Both the position numbers and the translations under genes were made by a program. Positions 35,140 through 47,115 of a stretch of DNA of 64,000 nt are shown one piece after another (position 1 is the first letter of the stretch; each line of letters starts with the position of its first letter). Source of the DNA: Parascedosporium putredinis. Lineage: Eukaryota > Ascomycota > Sordariomycetes > Microascales > Microascaceae. Below the pieces are notes generated by a model that worked only from the letters and a program-made list of their open reading frames with translations, did no database searches and had not been told where the DNA came from. The DNA lies in contig CASHTG010000011.1 in the NCBI GenBank assembly GCA_949357655.1, positions 558,001 through 622,000 of the forward strand. Direction: 5' to 3'.

Positions 35140-36821
35140 ATGGACAACAGCACAGCGGTTTTAAACCCGCAACCAAATGACAGCGGCGGAACTAATAATA
35201 TGGAACCCATTTCAGTCGGCAGCCTTTTTGGCATGTTCCTCACTCTCAACTTTTGCCTCATGACCCAGCCGAGCGGGAATCTCGTTTTCTGGTGGGATCA
35301 CGCGTTTCTCAGTAGGATCAACCCCATGGTATGTGTCCTGGAGAGCGGGTTCATCGTGTACCAGCTTGCCAAGGTACTCTGGACATCCCGTCATTCGTCA
35401 AGACGTTGGAAAGAAGTCCATTTGACGGTTGCAAGCCTACTTCTTATCCGCGCAAACCCGTATTCGGAAGGCGAATGGGGCGCTGGCCTCTTGAATGACC
35501 TCATGGATGGATTCATCTCGGACTCCTGGAAAGCGGCTTGCAGCCGCAGTGGGAGGCAACAGAGCCTCTGGACCACTCTGAGCCAAAGGTTTCTGACTCG
35601 AATAGAGGGTCTGCTCTATACGGCTTGGAAGAAACCCCAAGAGCATGTCATTGCGGCCGAACGTGCAGTGACCGACCCACAGGCTTGCGCAGCATCCACC
35701 TCTGCGGTTCCTCTTGCCAACCTCCCGGGTCTGTTCGCCGCCGCTCAACCCTAGCTGTAGAGGAAGGTCTCGGAGGGACACGTGCAAATAACAGCGCAAC
35801 ACCGGATCCTCCATCTCCATCGACTCGTCCGTCCTCTGAAAACGACCCTCTCGTCAGTAGTCATACCCGCGACCCAGAGTCGCTAAAGATGCTTCACGAA
35901 GCGGTTGGCCCCAACGCGCTCGCTCACAAAGAGCTCTCCGTCAGCGCTGTAACCTTTCTCTCAGTGCTTACCATCCTCGTCAAAGTCTCCTGTAGCCAGT
36001 TGCCTTGGTACTTTCGCGCCTGGGCCGGCTGTTACCTCTTCGGCTGGCTTACGGTACAGGTGCTTCTCATAATGTTCCACTTTGGAGGGGACATTCGTGA
36101 TTCGGACTTGGAGACACTAGTGCGTAAGTTGAAAGGCATTTGGAGGGGCATTGGCCTAGAATCATGGTTTTGGGTTCTCGTTGCCCTAGTTCCTATGCCG
36201 TTATGCGCCTACATAGGATACGGTCGCTGGTTGAGCAAGCTAGAGGATTACGATTCTCTACGCTGGGAGATTGATGACACCCGAGGCGGGCTCAAATTTG
36301 TAATTGGCATTTTCCTCATGGTTATACCCAGGACTATGGCTGCGGGCATCGTCGGGTCATCTCTCGTCATGCTGATAGTGGGGGCCATTATGGACGTCCT
36401 CCATTCAATCAAGAATTCGGCCACCCTGATTTCGAAGACCAAAACTCTGCCTATCCTTCTTGGTTGGGTCGCTCTTAACCTATTATTTTGGTTCGGATGG
36501 ATTAGCAGCTTTATCAACTTCATGGTTAGCCACGAGAGTCTCGACAAGGTACCTCTTTGGGTAAGCACGAGTCTACGAGTTGCAGGAACTGTCCTAGAAG
36601 TTGGTTACGCAGTATTCATGGCGTGTATGATATGGGGACCGTTCTATGAGATTTACGCCAATATAAGAAAACGCAGATATCGTCGGGAGTGGCGCGACCC
36701 GGATCCCAGGAACGGTCCCATCATGGCGAATTTGATGACCGTGCTCTTGTTCGCCGTATGCTTAACGCGATATTCCGAGGAGGGTACGGGGCTGCCAGAA
36801 TGGGTTAGCTGGCTGGGCTGA
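35140..36821 (+). CDS. Polytopic membrane protein, unknown function
   Basis: About 560 residues from ATG 35140 (MDNSTAVLNPQPND). A hydrophobic segment lies near residues 27-45 (SVGSLFGMFLTLNFCLM). After a soluble stretch and a frame change between about 35640 and 35750, at least six more segments follow, including AVTFLSVLTILVKV, CYLFGWLTVQVLLIMF, SWFWVLVALVPMPLCAY, FVIGIFLMVIPRTMAAGIVG, LPILLGWVALNLLFWFGW and NLMTVLLFAVCL. No transporter or receptor signature is seen. It resembles ascomycete lineage-specific membrane proteins often found in accessory regions; that comparison is from memory. Confidence 0.65.
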
Positions 36822-38038
36822 TTACCAGGATGTGCACATATTATAAGCCTTCTGTTGGCCAGTCTGGAGTAGGCATCAGGTAACTCAACGCCTAGTTGGT
36901 CCAAGTTAAGCAGCTAAGCGATTGAGAGCGAAAAGAATATATAGCGAGTGTGATCTTTACAACTACAGAAATGTAACCTCCGTATCGGAAGAGATAGAAA
37001 AGAATAACCCCTACCAGGGCGACATTGTCCACGGCATAGCTCACAAGATCGCTTCCTCTTCACCATACACATACAGAGCCTCACCTCCCTCGGTTCTTAT
37101 TGATAAGCTGGCCTGGGGTATATAGTCAGGGTAGCAAGCGGCGAGGCATCATGATAGATAAATATGTAGACACCAGGCTAGCCAGGCTGGCCCGGTAAAG
37201 TAGGTCTAAAACGCCTACTCTTAACAAAACCTCATATTCTTCGCATAAGTGGCTTATCTAGTAAGCATACGCAATGGACCTAATAATTGATAAGCAACTT
37301 CTAGGCGGACCGTTATACTACATGAAGGATTCCTGGTAGTACAGATGGTTTAGCCTAAGCCCAATTCCATCGCATATCAATCTCGACCAAAGGAGCTCTT
37401 ACATGGACTCGCGGTCACGACTTCATCGTGCGCTTCTACCCTTTGTGGATCGGACACCGGTATCCAGGTACCCAAAACACGGCCTCCTTATTCGTCATTG
37501 CTTAAGACAAGGCAGGAGTCGCTCAGGTCCAAAGAAGGAAAGGGGGATTGAGGGGGAAACCCATGCGTAATGCAAGAATATTTCTTAAACCTATCATGAC
37601 ACTCCCTTATACAGCACTAGAAATAGCCATTCCTTCTCACATCGCCACAGGATTCATTACAATTTCCATCCGGTGTCGACCCCAAGCATGAAGAGAAGCT
37701 TCATCACCACCCACTCCGGAGGCTCCGTGCCAGAGCACCAGGCTGGCGCTTACCGCAATAAAGGAATGTCACCACCACCACCACCCTGCAGCCTGCTGAC
37801 TGAGGATGACGGTGATACGCACCAAGCGAACCAGGCTCACCGGGCTATGTTTACCAGAAAAAGGCCTTCACCCGGTGCCTACCGCACAGCCACTCGAAGG
37901 CGAACCACCTTCGAAAATTGTGCAGCGCGACGAGTGAAGATTTTTATATTAGATCCCACCACCCTTCACATTTCTCACACTGCTCACCACGCGTGCCCAA
38001 AGACTACAACTCGCCTCACCGAAGAGAGTATAATCGCC
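36822..38038. other. Intergenic
   Basis: 1.2 kb between two plus-strand genes, AT-rich. The ORF from 37673 is in frame with the lectin gene upstream of its preferred ATG (38039), but has no signal peptide or conserved content. Confidence 0.45.
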
Positions 38039-39472
38039 ATGTGCACTTTCAGGGCTATCTCCGTGCTCTTCTGCGCGCTCCTTTGGCTGTTTGGCCCTCC
38101 GGCGAGTGGAGAAAAGCAACCAGAATATGAAGTCAATATCGCGGCAGCCTATGCAAGCGGTATGCGGGATGGCTGGGCACGTCATGTCTTTTGGCAGGAC
38201 CCTACATCCGGCAAGATCGTGGGCAGGCAACGAGATGAAGATAAACAGCCATCTGAGATACGGATAGCTATCTCGCCCCGAACGAACTCCCCACTCTCAG
38301 CATATTACTCCCCAAGTCCGAAGGTTAAGGGGCGTGACGAAGTTAGTAAACAATTCGAACCTTGACCGTTAATACCACCGATATTTGAGGGGCGCGGCTG
38401 ACGCGGTGGGTTTGTAGCTAGTCATATGGTACCTTGACGAAAAGAACCATATTATCAAGGCCTCCGGACCCTATGAGGGCGGGGAGTATGGCCGGTTCCA
38501 TAGTGACGACACGGGCTCCAAATCCAGCTCGGGCCTCGCGACTGTACAAGTCGGGTCCGAAGACTCACGATGCTTTTACATCAACGATACAAACCATCTT
38601 ATCCAACAAGCCAACGACACCAACACCCCACTCGGGCCCAAAGTCGCAAAGGGCTCAAGTATATACGCCGTGGTCCCCGTCCAGTCATCAGATATTCATC
38701 TTTTCTATCTCGCCGAAGATCGATCTCTTGCATCCCTGACTTGGCAGGACGGAAAGTGGTCTGAAGGTAGGCACCCTTTGAACATTAGATTTCCGGCATC
38801 TTGGAAAATGCGACTAATCGTGCACGCCCAAGTTCTGGATGTACTGCCGAATTTTGCTACGGATCCTACAACCAGATTTGCTGCGGCGGCCTGGTTAGGC
38901 CCCTGGTTTGTGCGCGTGTTTTCCATCAATAAGGACCGGTCTATTACTGAGTGGACTCTCACCGACACTGGGTCTTCGGAGAATACGACGGATCGGATAC
39001 AGTTGACCATCGATGCTGTCGCGGCGGGCCAGCCGGTCGCAGCCTCCAGGAGTGTGGAGGATAATATCATTATCTAGAATACCTCTACGCAGCTAAAGAC
39101 GGCCAGATTAAGTACGTGCTTCAAAACAACCTTTCCGAAGGCCTTTTGCTAAACACAATTGGGAAATTTGAGATCCCTGGCCAAAAGGGAGGAGGCTTAG
39201 CCAAGGGGGAAATCGTTAGTATTGTTTGTGCAATACTTGGTCTCTTATCGGCCTTGGTGGGATATTGGAAACGGAAAACCCTGTTTGAGTACTTGAAGCC
39301 GTTCACGATCTTTCCCAAAAAGAATATCCTACGGCTTCAATTTGAGGCGATTTTAAAGGCTATCGGAAGGATTTTAAAAGGCTATGGGAGGTCGCTGATA
39401 TTCCCCTTCGCTACATGTACACATGGAATGGACGGACTGATCTATGGTGATTGTCTACCCAGGCTCAGTTGA
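38039..39472 (+). CDS. Membrane-anchored fucose-lectin-like beta-propeller protein
   Basis: About 446 residues. ATG 38039 gives a signal peptide (ISVLFCALLWLFGPPASG), which is why I prefer it to upstream starts. The intron 38324-38417 (gttaag/tgtag) joins exons in phase. Repeated blade-like strands (HVFWQDPTSGKIV, VIWYLDEKNHIIKA, IHLFYLAEDRSLASLTWQDG, VRVFSINKDRSITEWTL, YLYAAKDGQIKYVL) resemble the fungal fucose-specific lectin propeller. One hydrophobic segment (IVSIVCAILGLLSALVGYW) follows, then a basic cytosolic tail. One frame change occurs near 39075. Sugar binding is inferred from fold similarity; most family members are soluble, so the C-terminal anchor is unusual. Confidence 0.7.
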
Positions 39473-40929
39473 CTTGGAGCTGTGCATCTCGAAGTAATCT
39501 GTGAAATGTTGGGCTAGGGCAGAGAGCTATACCTCCGGGGTTGACCCAAGGACCGTTTGTTCCGCCCATGTGGCGGGGGCTCGCGGAGGGAAAAATAGAA
39601 TTGAAGTGTTAGCACGGCGATGCTCTCCACTTTTTCGGGCATCGGCGCGGCCTTTAGCTGTATGTTGACTAGCTCGCACTACCACATTATCAGAAATCTC
39701 TCTGCTCCTCTGCTCATAACCCCAACGGTGCGCGCAACGGTGAAGTGTTGACTTGGGCCTATCGTCGCGTGGAAAAGAAAAGTGGGTATGCAAGCGGATG
39801 ACTCAGGAAGAGCTCAAATGGAAATGTCGCTTCGAGTTCACCGCCTGCCCATTTTGTTTACGCCTAGCGGACTATGGATTCTGTCAACTATCAAAATGAC
39901 AAACGAAAAACCCCGAGCTAGCCTCATTATTTTCATGCCCCAGACTTTTTGTGTTGGGGCAATCTCGAAACCGGATTTATCTGGCGTCTTCCAACTAAAA
40001 AGTGATGTAGCCGTTATGTGTTTTGGTTCTTCCCAACGTCATCTCACGATGTCCAGACTTCCGGTTTTCTAAGAAAGATGGGCCTCGTTGCGACGCGTCA
40101 TATTCCAAGGTGTAGATGATGTAGGTGGCAGGCCACGTCCACGTCGAGCAGCTGAGCTCGACGATCGTGGCGGCAGGGTGTGCGCAGAGAGGAGAGTCTG
40201 GCGGACAAGAAGGACCCGTAGCTGTGGATAGACTCCAGTGAGCGACAGAGCCAAACAATATGGAGCAAGTCTCCACTCAGAAAAGAACCTAGCGAGCTCA
40301 ACTGACTTCAAATTCTTTATTTTCTACGAGGGCATGATAAGTGGGGGAGGAGGAAAAAAGCTCCAGCACCAGCGGAGCGCATGCGGTGCCACTTTTCAAA
40401 GCTGTGTCCTCGCCTCTCGTATCGACGGCTGCGAGCGAGGGTGTGGCAACTAACGTCGCCCTCAACCGACGCCTTTCCCGATCTATCGCCTCCCCTCCAC
40501 CAGAGCAGCGGGTGCGGCCCCTCTCCATGATCGACAATGCCTACTACGCTCTCTCCCTCTCTGGCGGGCCCTGGGGCAAATCTTGGCTTTTCTATTCTCG
40601 GGCTATTCGGAGGGCAGCGTGACCAGCCCACCAAAATCCACAATAAAATTGATTCCACTTATACCCACAGGCGCCCGATCAGAAAAATCTAGGCAAGCTC
40701 ATGAGACTCTGACGAAGGGTGGGTATCTCTCTTTCTCGGTCAGACATGATCAAATTTTACGTAGAGGTTGTGGGGGAAAAAAACTGAGGTGTATTATTGT
40801 ATTGGGGAAAAGAAATTAAGAGAAAATTAGACTATTCGTTACGCTTTCCGTGCTTGCTACATCGTTACATGGTGAGATCGTGAAGGAGAAGAAAAAGGAA
40901 ACCCAAAAGAGAGAGAAAAAAGAAACACG
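39473..40929. other. Intergenic, convergent
   Basis: 1.46 kb between the lectin-like gene and the 3' end of glycerol kinase. It contains an inverted repeat at 40142-40163 (arms CGTCGAGC/GCTCGACG, 6-nt loop). No gene recognised. Confidence 0.5.
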
Positions 40930-42657
40930 CTAAGCTAGCCATCCTCGACTCATCTCCACAGCCTTTTCCCAGCGCGCAAACCGGTGGCTTGCCTCCTTGG
41001 CCGTGATCTTGGGTTCGAAAACGGCGCGGCTCTTTTCGAGCTTTTCCAGATCCTCGAAGCTACTCCACACCCCGACTGCCATGCCTGCCGCGATGGCGGC
41101 TCCGAGGGCGGTAGCTTCAAGGGTCATGGGGCGCTTGACGGGGATGCCGATAATGTCTGCTTGAGTCTTGCGAAGTTGTTAGCTCACCATTCGTAGGCCC
41201 ACTCTCAATAGAGCAAAAAAAAAAAAGAAAAAGAAAGAGTGGGGGTTTAGGGGTTACACGACTCACTTGCATGACCAGGTCGGAGTGACACATGCCGCCA
41301 TCCACGGCCAAATCCGTCAAGCTGCGTCCGCTATCCTTGGCCATGGCATCCAGGATGGCCTTGGTCTGGAAGCACGTGGCTTCGAGGGTGGCACGCGCAA
41401 TATGACCCTTCTTGGTGAAACCCGTGAGGCCGAAAATAGTGCCCCGGGCATCGTGGATCCAGTAAGGGGCGAAGAGCCCGCTAAAAGCGGTGACGAAGAT
41501 GCAGCCTCCGTTGTCATCCACGGTCTCGGCCAGCTCCGTGACGTCGGATGCCGAGTCGATTAGGCCAAGGCTGTTTTTGAGGAATTCGACGCTGGAGCCG
41601 GCGGCGGCCACGCTGCCCTCGAGGGCGTACATGGCTTTTCCTTTGCCGAAATCAAAGGCGACGGTGGACAAGAGGCCGTGCTCGGAGAGGACGGGCTTGG
41701 GACCGACGTTGCAGAGGAGGAAGCAGCCGGTGCCGTACGTGTTTTTGGCGCGGCCCGTAGAAAAGCCGTTTTGGCCTACCAACGCGGCGGATTGGTCTCC
41801 TAGGCATCCGGTGATCTTGACGCCGCGGAGCGAGGTGCCAAATAGGGTACCGTAAGATTCCGGATCGGAGGAGCGCACGATGCGCGGCAGCTGGATTTTG
41901 GTGGGGTCAATGCCGAACCAGGAAAGTAGGTCGTCGTCGTACTTGAGAGACTCGAGATCCATGAACATGGTGCGGGATGCATTGGACGGGTCTGTGACGT
42001 GGACCCCGCGGTACACGCCGCCGTTGAGCTTGTAGGTGAGCCACGAGTCCACGGTGCCAAAGGCGAGGGTGCCGCGCTCGTAAGCGGCCTGGACCTCGGG
42101 CGCGTTGTCGAGCAGCCAGAGGAGCTTGGTGATGGAGGGGTAGGTGGAGAGAGGGATGCCGCACCGCGCGGCGAGGTCCTCGGCGCCGGGCCGTTGGCGG
42201 AGCTCGTGGACAATGTCTTGGGAGCGGGCGTCGGTCCAAACGATGGCGTTGTGCAGGGCCTTGCCCGTTTCCGAGTCCCAGACCACGGTGGTTTCGCGCT
42301 GGTTTGCGATACCGACGGCTTGGATGAGGTCGCGGGAGTACGGACCCAGGCGCTCTAGAGAGTCGATGGCGACATCGATGCACTCCTCGACGGAGGAGAC
42401 GAGCTCCTCGGGGTCATGTTCGTGCCATCTGGAACGTCGTGCATCTCGTTAGCCTGGGGAACTTACACATGAAAAGAAGAAGACGGCTTCTGATCGTAGA
42501 CTTACCCTGGGCGAGGATAGAGCTGTGTGAAGGAGAGCTGGTGGGATGCAATCAGGTCGCCATTGGTGTTGAAGACGAGGAACCGAGAGCTGGTGGTGCC
42601 CTGGTCGATGGCTCCAATGAGTGGTTCGTTGGATCGCTCAATGTAGGCGGACGGCAT
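40930..42657 (-). CDS. GUT1: Glycerol kinase
   Basis: ATP:glycerol 3-phosphotransferase, FGGY family, cytosolic: makes glycerol-3-phosphate. Three exons, 42506-42657, 41267-42428 and 40930-41166, with introns 42429-42505 and 41168-41266 (acceptor near 41167), give an intact protein of 516 residues, the normal length. Motifs: PLIGAIDQGTTSSRFLVF (phosphate binding), NQRETTVVWD (glycerol pocket), GTLAFGTVDSWLTYKL, GDQSAALVGQ, and VDGGMCHSDLVMQTQADII of the C-terminal FGGY signature. There is no frame break, unlike most long genes here. It is divergent from the FAD-dependent glycerol-3-phosphate dehydrogenase, the next enzyme of the pathway. Confidence 0.95.
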
Positions 42658-44899
42658 ATTCCGAAGGGGAGGGAAAAGGGGAGGACCGGTTAGGTTTGAT
42701 GGGGATGGTTGAGGGGTCCGGGAATGGAATTGGTGCGACAAGAGGGTATATAGCCCGGGTTTCATGCGAATGGAGACACGACTTTGGAGGAAAATCAAGA
42801 AACGGAATGTGTTCAAGATTAAAGCGATGAGGTTGGCTCCTGGTAAATGTTCAAGGCCGTCTGTTGGCGTTTAGGTCTTTGTCTTTCTTTGTGTTGGGGA
42901 TTATACGCGATTATGGATTAGCTGGTGTGGTTTGCTGGAATTAGTTTTGTAAGAGATCTTGGTTTTTGCTCTTCTGCTCGTCTTTTCTTGCTGGCTGCAA
43001 AGCTGGAAAGCAAGAAATGGAAATGGTATGACACAAGAAGCCCACGAGAATGAGACCGTGGAGACCTTTGACGTCGCTTTATGGAGACTTGACGAAGTGC
43101 ACCTCGCTGCGCGTGCGTGTCTTTCCCACTCTCTATCTTTCTCCCTCTGGCACTCAAAGTTCGTGGCCCCCGTGGGGAAAAGAACATGACGGGACGTGTG
43201 ACCAATTTCTCCGCCAGCTTCTCCGGTCCAACTATGGAAAGCGGGTCGACAATCCAATAGACCCGATCGAGTTATGGGTCCCGGGCTGAGTTTCTACAAA
43301 GTAAAGCGATTGCATCGAGGAGCGGAGTCGCTCCTTTGCGTGGTGGAGAAGGACTACCGTGTCACTCGGATGGCATTTAGAGCGAGATGGCATCGAGAGA
43401 AATCGCCAAAGACGGCGAGAATAATACACTAAAACAAAAAAGAGCGCCCGTCATTGGAGAAAGAGCTGTTACGAAGATGCAAACTCCCGTTTCCAGGCTA
43501 GGCTCCTTTCTCTCTCCCCACGCGGCGGCGCAGATACAGGCGCGTGAGAGTGGATCAAACATGGGAAGAAGGGAGGGGCAGAGACAGAACAACCACCCCA
43601 AAAATGTCGCACTCGAGCTGTTTCCATCCTCCCAATTGATGTTTTAGGTTGTTAGCGGGCAATCCGTTCGTGTCGTCTGTCGTCAAAGGGAAAAACTCCC
43701 CGTTCCCGTTCGGTGTTCAAGGTACCGAGGTGCCCCATGGGCTGCACGCAATTTGCGCGTAAGTGCGGATCCCGCCCTTGCTGCATAGTCCCCTGGCCCA
43801 TTTTGCCTTTTGGGAGAAGAGGGGCCAGGGGAGAAATAGAAGGGAGAGAAGAAAACACAGGGGAGCCAAAGAGGAAATATTCCTCGGCCGAGGATGCCGA
43901 GACCATTTTTAGTGGGGAAGGAGCTACCAGGGTGACTTGCCGGAGCTCATTTCCCTCTTTGGTCATGGCGTCAGAGGAAAAGACTCGGGTCTCACTACCG
44001 AAAGCCACCGAGAAATGTCGCATGCCAGCGAAAAAAGCGTAGGGTCAGGCTTGATAATATGACACGCCTTGATTTTTCGAGCTTCCTTGTCCCACCAGCG
44101 CCCATCACATGGGGGCCAGAAAGAAAAACGTTCAAGTTTCGGCGCATTCTATTGGAAAAAAACCCTCCCCCACGAGGGGGCCGTCCCCCTCGGTCCAATA
44201 TGATTCCCTCCCTCGCCAATACGAAAATAGGATTTGCGCAGTCTCACCTGGAGTCATATGGGAAGAGGGTCTGCTGGCAATCATAGTCAGTCATTGTGGA
44301 GAGGCCTTCTCGACGTGGGCCGCGCGTGGAGCGGGAGAAATCCTCGGAGATCCTCACCCGTGTCCCCCGGCTCATTCCAATGTGTTGGCTCGAAATAATA
44401 ATAATACTGGAATGTCTCTTGTTCCTTTTTTCTTCTTTTTCTTCCCGAGCCCCGGTACCGTGGCATCATCGTCTCAAGTATTCTATATATGTTTGGCGAT
44501 CTGTGAACTTTTGTGCACACCTGTTCGTCCCTTTGGCACACTCATTTTCAATATCTGACAGCTACGCTTTTCCATCTCCTCCCTTGTTTGATACCCACCA
44601 CACCCATCACGCATACCAACCAACCCCTTGTCTTGTGCGACCCGTCAGCTGCTTCTTGTCTTGTGCGACCCGTCAGCTGCTTTCAGCCTCCTATCATTCC
44701 CAGGGACGCCTCATTCTTTCCGGTCCTGCCGATATTTCCAACATAAAGGCCCAAACGAGAGCAGTCATAGCAAGCTCACTACCACATTTTCCCTCTTGCA
44801 TCCTTAGACCCTTTCTCTTGATACAAACCGAACGCTCCCCTTTGACGGGAGTGGAATAGCCTCGTCTCGAATAACACACACACCAGTAACGCCACAACC
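42658..44899. promoter_or_regulatory. Shared divergent upstream region of the two glycerol genes
   Basis: 2.24 kb between the ATGs of glycerol kinase and glycerol-3-phosphate dehydrogenase. It is rich in pyrimidine tracts and AGGGG/CCCCT pentamers like stress-response elements. It has one GTGGGG (43172-43177) matching the CreA consensus SYGGRG, and a perfect 8-bp stem-loop at 44173-44192 (arms CGAGGGGG/CCCCCTCG). Short ORFs inside have no coding character. Joint control of both genes is inferred from layout. Confidence 0.5.
44627..44682. repeat. Perfect 28-bp tandem duplication
   Basis: 44627-44654 is repeated exactly at 44655-44682 (core GTGCGACCCGTCAGCTGCTT). It lies about 220 bp before the dehydrogenase ATG, in the probable 5' UTR or core promoter. 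Confidence 0.95.
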
Positions 44900-47115
44900 A
44901 TGAGCAACTTTCAAAGAATCCTCCGGCCGCGCACAGCCATCGGCCTCACGGGCGCCGTCGCCGCCTGCATCTTCGTCTACAACAAAACCACCTCCAAATC
45001 CACCCCTTACCCGTGGCCGAGCTCAAACGCGACGCCTCCAACCGCATAATCGCACCCTCCTTCCCCAAGATCAAGTCGCGCGCCGAGCAGCTCGCGGAAC
45101 TCAGGCACAAAGGATCCGCCGCGGCGACAACGACGACGGCAGAGGACGGCGCGGAAGACGAATATGACCTTCTCATCATCGGCGGCGGCGCGACGGGGAC
45201 GGGCATCGCGCTAGACGCCGTAACGCGCGGTCTCAAAGTAGCGCTGGTCGAGCGCGACGACTTCTCCGCCGGCACGTCCTCCAAGAGCACCAAGCTCGTG
45301 CACGGCGGCGTGCGCTACCTGGAAAAGGCCATCTGGAACCTCGACTACGCCCAGCTCGAGCTCGTCATGGAGGCCCTGCGCGAGCGCAAGACCTTCCTCT
45401 CCGTCGCGCCCCACCTGTCCAGCGCGCTGCCTATCCTCCTCCCCTGTCCCGCTGGTGGCAGGCCCCTACATGTGGATCGGCACCAAGATGTACGACCTGC
45501 TGGCCGGGTCGCAGCGCCTCGAGGGCTCCTACTACCTGAGCAAGGAGAAGAGCTTGGAGATGTGCCCCTTGCTCCGCGACGATAAGCTCGTTGGCGGCCT
45601 CGTGTACTACGACGGCCAGCACAACGACTCGCGGATGAACGTGTCCCTGGCCATGACCGCCGGTCTGTACGGCGCAACCGTCCTCAACCACGTCGAGGTC
45701 ACGAGCCTTGAAAAGGGTGCCGATGGTAGGATCCGCGGCGCCAAGGTCCGCGACGTCCTCGCCGCCGACGCGGGCGACGCGCAGGCGGGCGCCGAGTTCT
45801 CCATCCGCGCCAAGGGCGTCATCAACGCCACGGGGCCCTTTGCCGATGCCGTCGAGCGCATGAACGATCCGTCCCGCAAGCCCATGATTGCGCCGGCGTC
45901 GGGCGTGCACGTCATCCTGCCGGGCAATATCTGCCCCAACGGCATGGGCATGCTTGATGCCGCCACCTCGGATGGTCGCGTCATTTTTGTGCTGCCCTGG
46001 GAGGGCTTCACCCTCGCGGGCACCACGGACAACTCGTGCCTTGTGGAGCAGAACCCCCTGCCCGGCCAGAGCGACGTCGACTTTATCCTCAAGGAGACGA
46101 ACAAGCTCCTACGCCCTGACGCGGTTCTAACCCACAAGGACGTCCTCGCGGCGTGGTCCGGTAAGTTGCAAAACCCTTTCTTTGTCGAAAACAATTCAAG
46201 ATTGACTAACATGGCGGCGTTTTCAGGCATCCGACCGCTTGTCAAGGACCCCAACGCGAAAAACACCGAATCCCTCGTACGCAGCCACCTCATCACCGTC
46301 TCTCCCTCCGGCCTCCTCTCCTGCGTCGGCGGCAAATGGACCACCTACCGCCAAATGGCCGAGGAAGCCGTCGATGAAGCCATCAAGACCTTCCACCTCA
46401 AGCCCAAGACCCTCGCCCTCCCCGACATCAGCGGCGCCGGCCTCCCCGGCTTCACCACCACCGGCGCCTGCGTGACCCGCGGCGTGCGCCTCCTCGGCAG
46501 CCACGGCTATACCACCGCGCTCGCCGCCCAACTCACCGAAGCCCACCCGGGCCTCGACGCCGCCGTCGCGCGCCACCTCGCCTCCAACTACGGCGACCGC
46601 GCCTGGGCCGTCCTCGCCACGTCCGGGTCCGAGACCTCCACGACGACGGGGCCCCGGCGACTCCTCCCGCATCTGCCGTTCATCGAGGGGAGATCCGCCA
46701 CGCCGCGCGCTCCGAGGCCGCGTGCACCGTCGTGGATGCTATCGCGCGCCGCACCCGCCTGTCTTTCCTCGACGTCAAGGGTGCTCTTGATGCCCTGCCC
46801 CGCGTCGTCGACGTCATGGCTGACGAGCTGAGCTGGGACGCTGCTAGGAAGGAAAGGGAGAGCGCGGAGGCCGTTCGCTTCCTAGAGTCGATGGGCCTTG
46901 ATCAGGCTGAGGCGCGTGTTGGCGTGAGCGAGGTGGTCAAGATTGGAGGTACAGGCGGCGCGCATCGCTCCTCTGCTTCCGCGGGATGCCATGTAGACAA
47001 TCGGTTGATGGGCATTGCCTTCTTTTTGTTTTGTTTGTACATTGTTTCTTATTTTTGGCGTACTTGGATGGCACATTCAGGGCAAATCGCCAGGGCAGGC
47101 ATGGGAGATCATTGA
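44900..47115 (+). CDS. GUT2: FAD-dependent glycerol-3-phosphate dehydrogenase, mitochondrial
   Basis: Oxidises glycerol-3-phosphate to dihydroxyacetone phosphate at the inner mitochondrial membrane, passing electrons to ubiquinone. ATG 44900 gives an Arg-rich presequence (MSNFQRILRPRTAIG) and a hydrophobic stretch. The FAD motif is YDLLIIGGGATGTGIALDA, followed by SSKSTKLVHGGVRYLE, an APYMWIGTKMYD-type region and ARRTRLSFLDVKGAL near the C terminus. The intron 46161-46226 is 66 nt and has no stop, so an unspliced read stays in frame. Frame breaks sit at CCC 45010-45012, CCCC 45441-45444, CCCC 45463-45466 and GGGG 46687-46690; one added base at each restores the family sequence. The last 50 residues diverge from what I expect, so the end may be wrong. 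Confidence 0.93.

Noticed and set aside
27946..40900. Repeat-induced point mutation or a dead transposon as the origin of the AT-rich segment
   Set aside because: No run of TA-rich, stop-filled sequence typical of heavy RIP, no terminal repeats and no recognisable transposase or reverse transcriptase motif.
45431..46672. Minus-strand ORFs opposite the glycerol-3-phosphate dehydrogenase gene
   Set aside because: Gly/Ala/Val-rich antisense shadows; the plus strand carries the FAD enzyme motifs.
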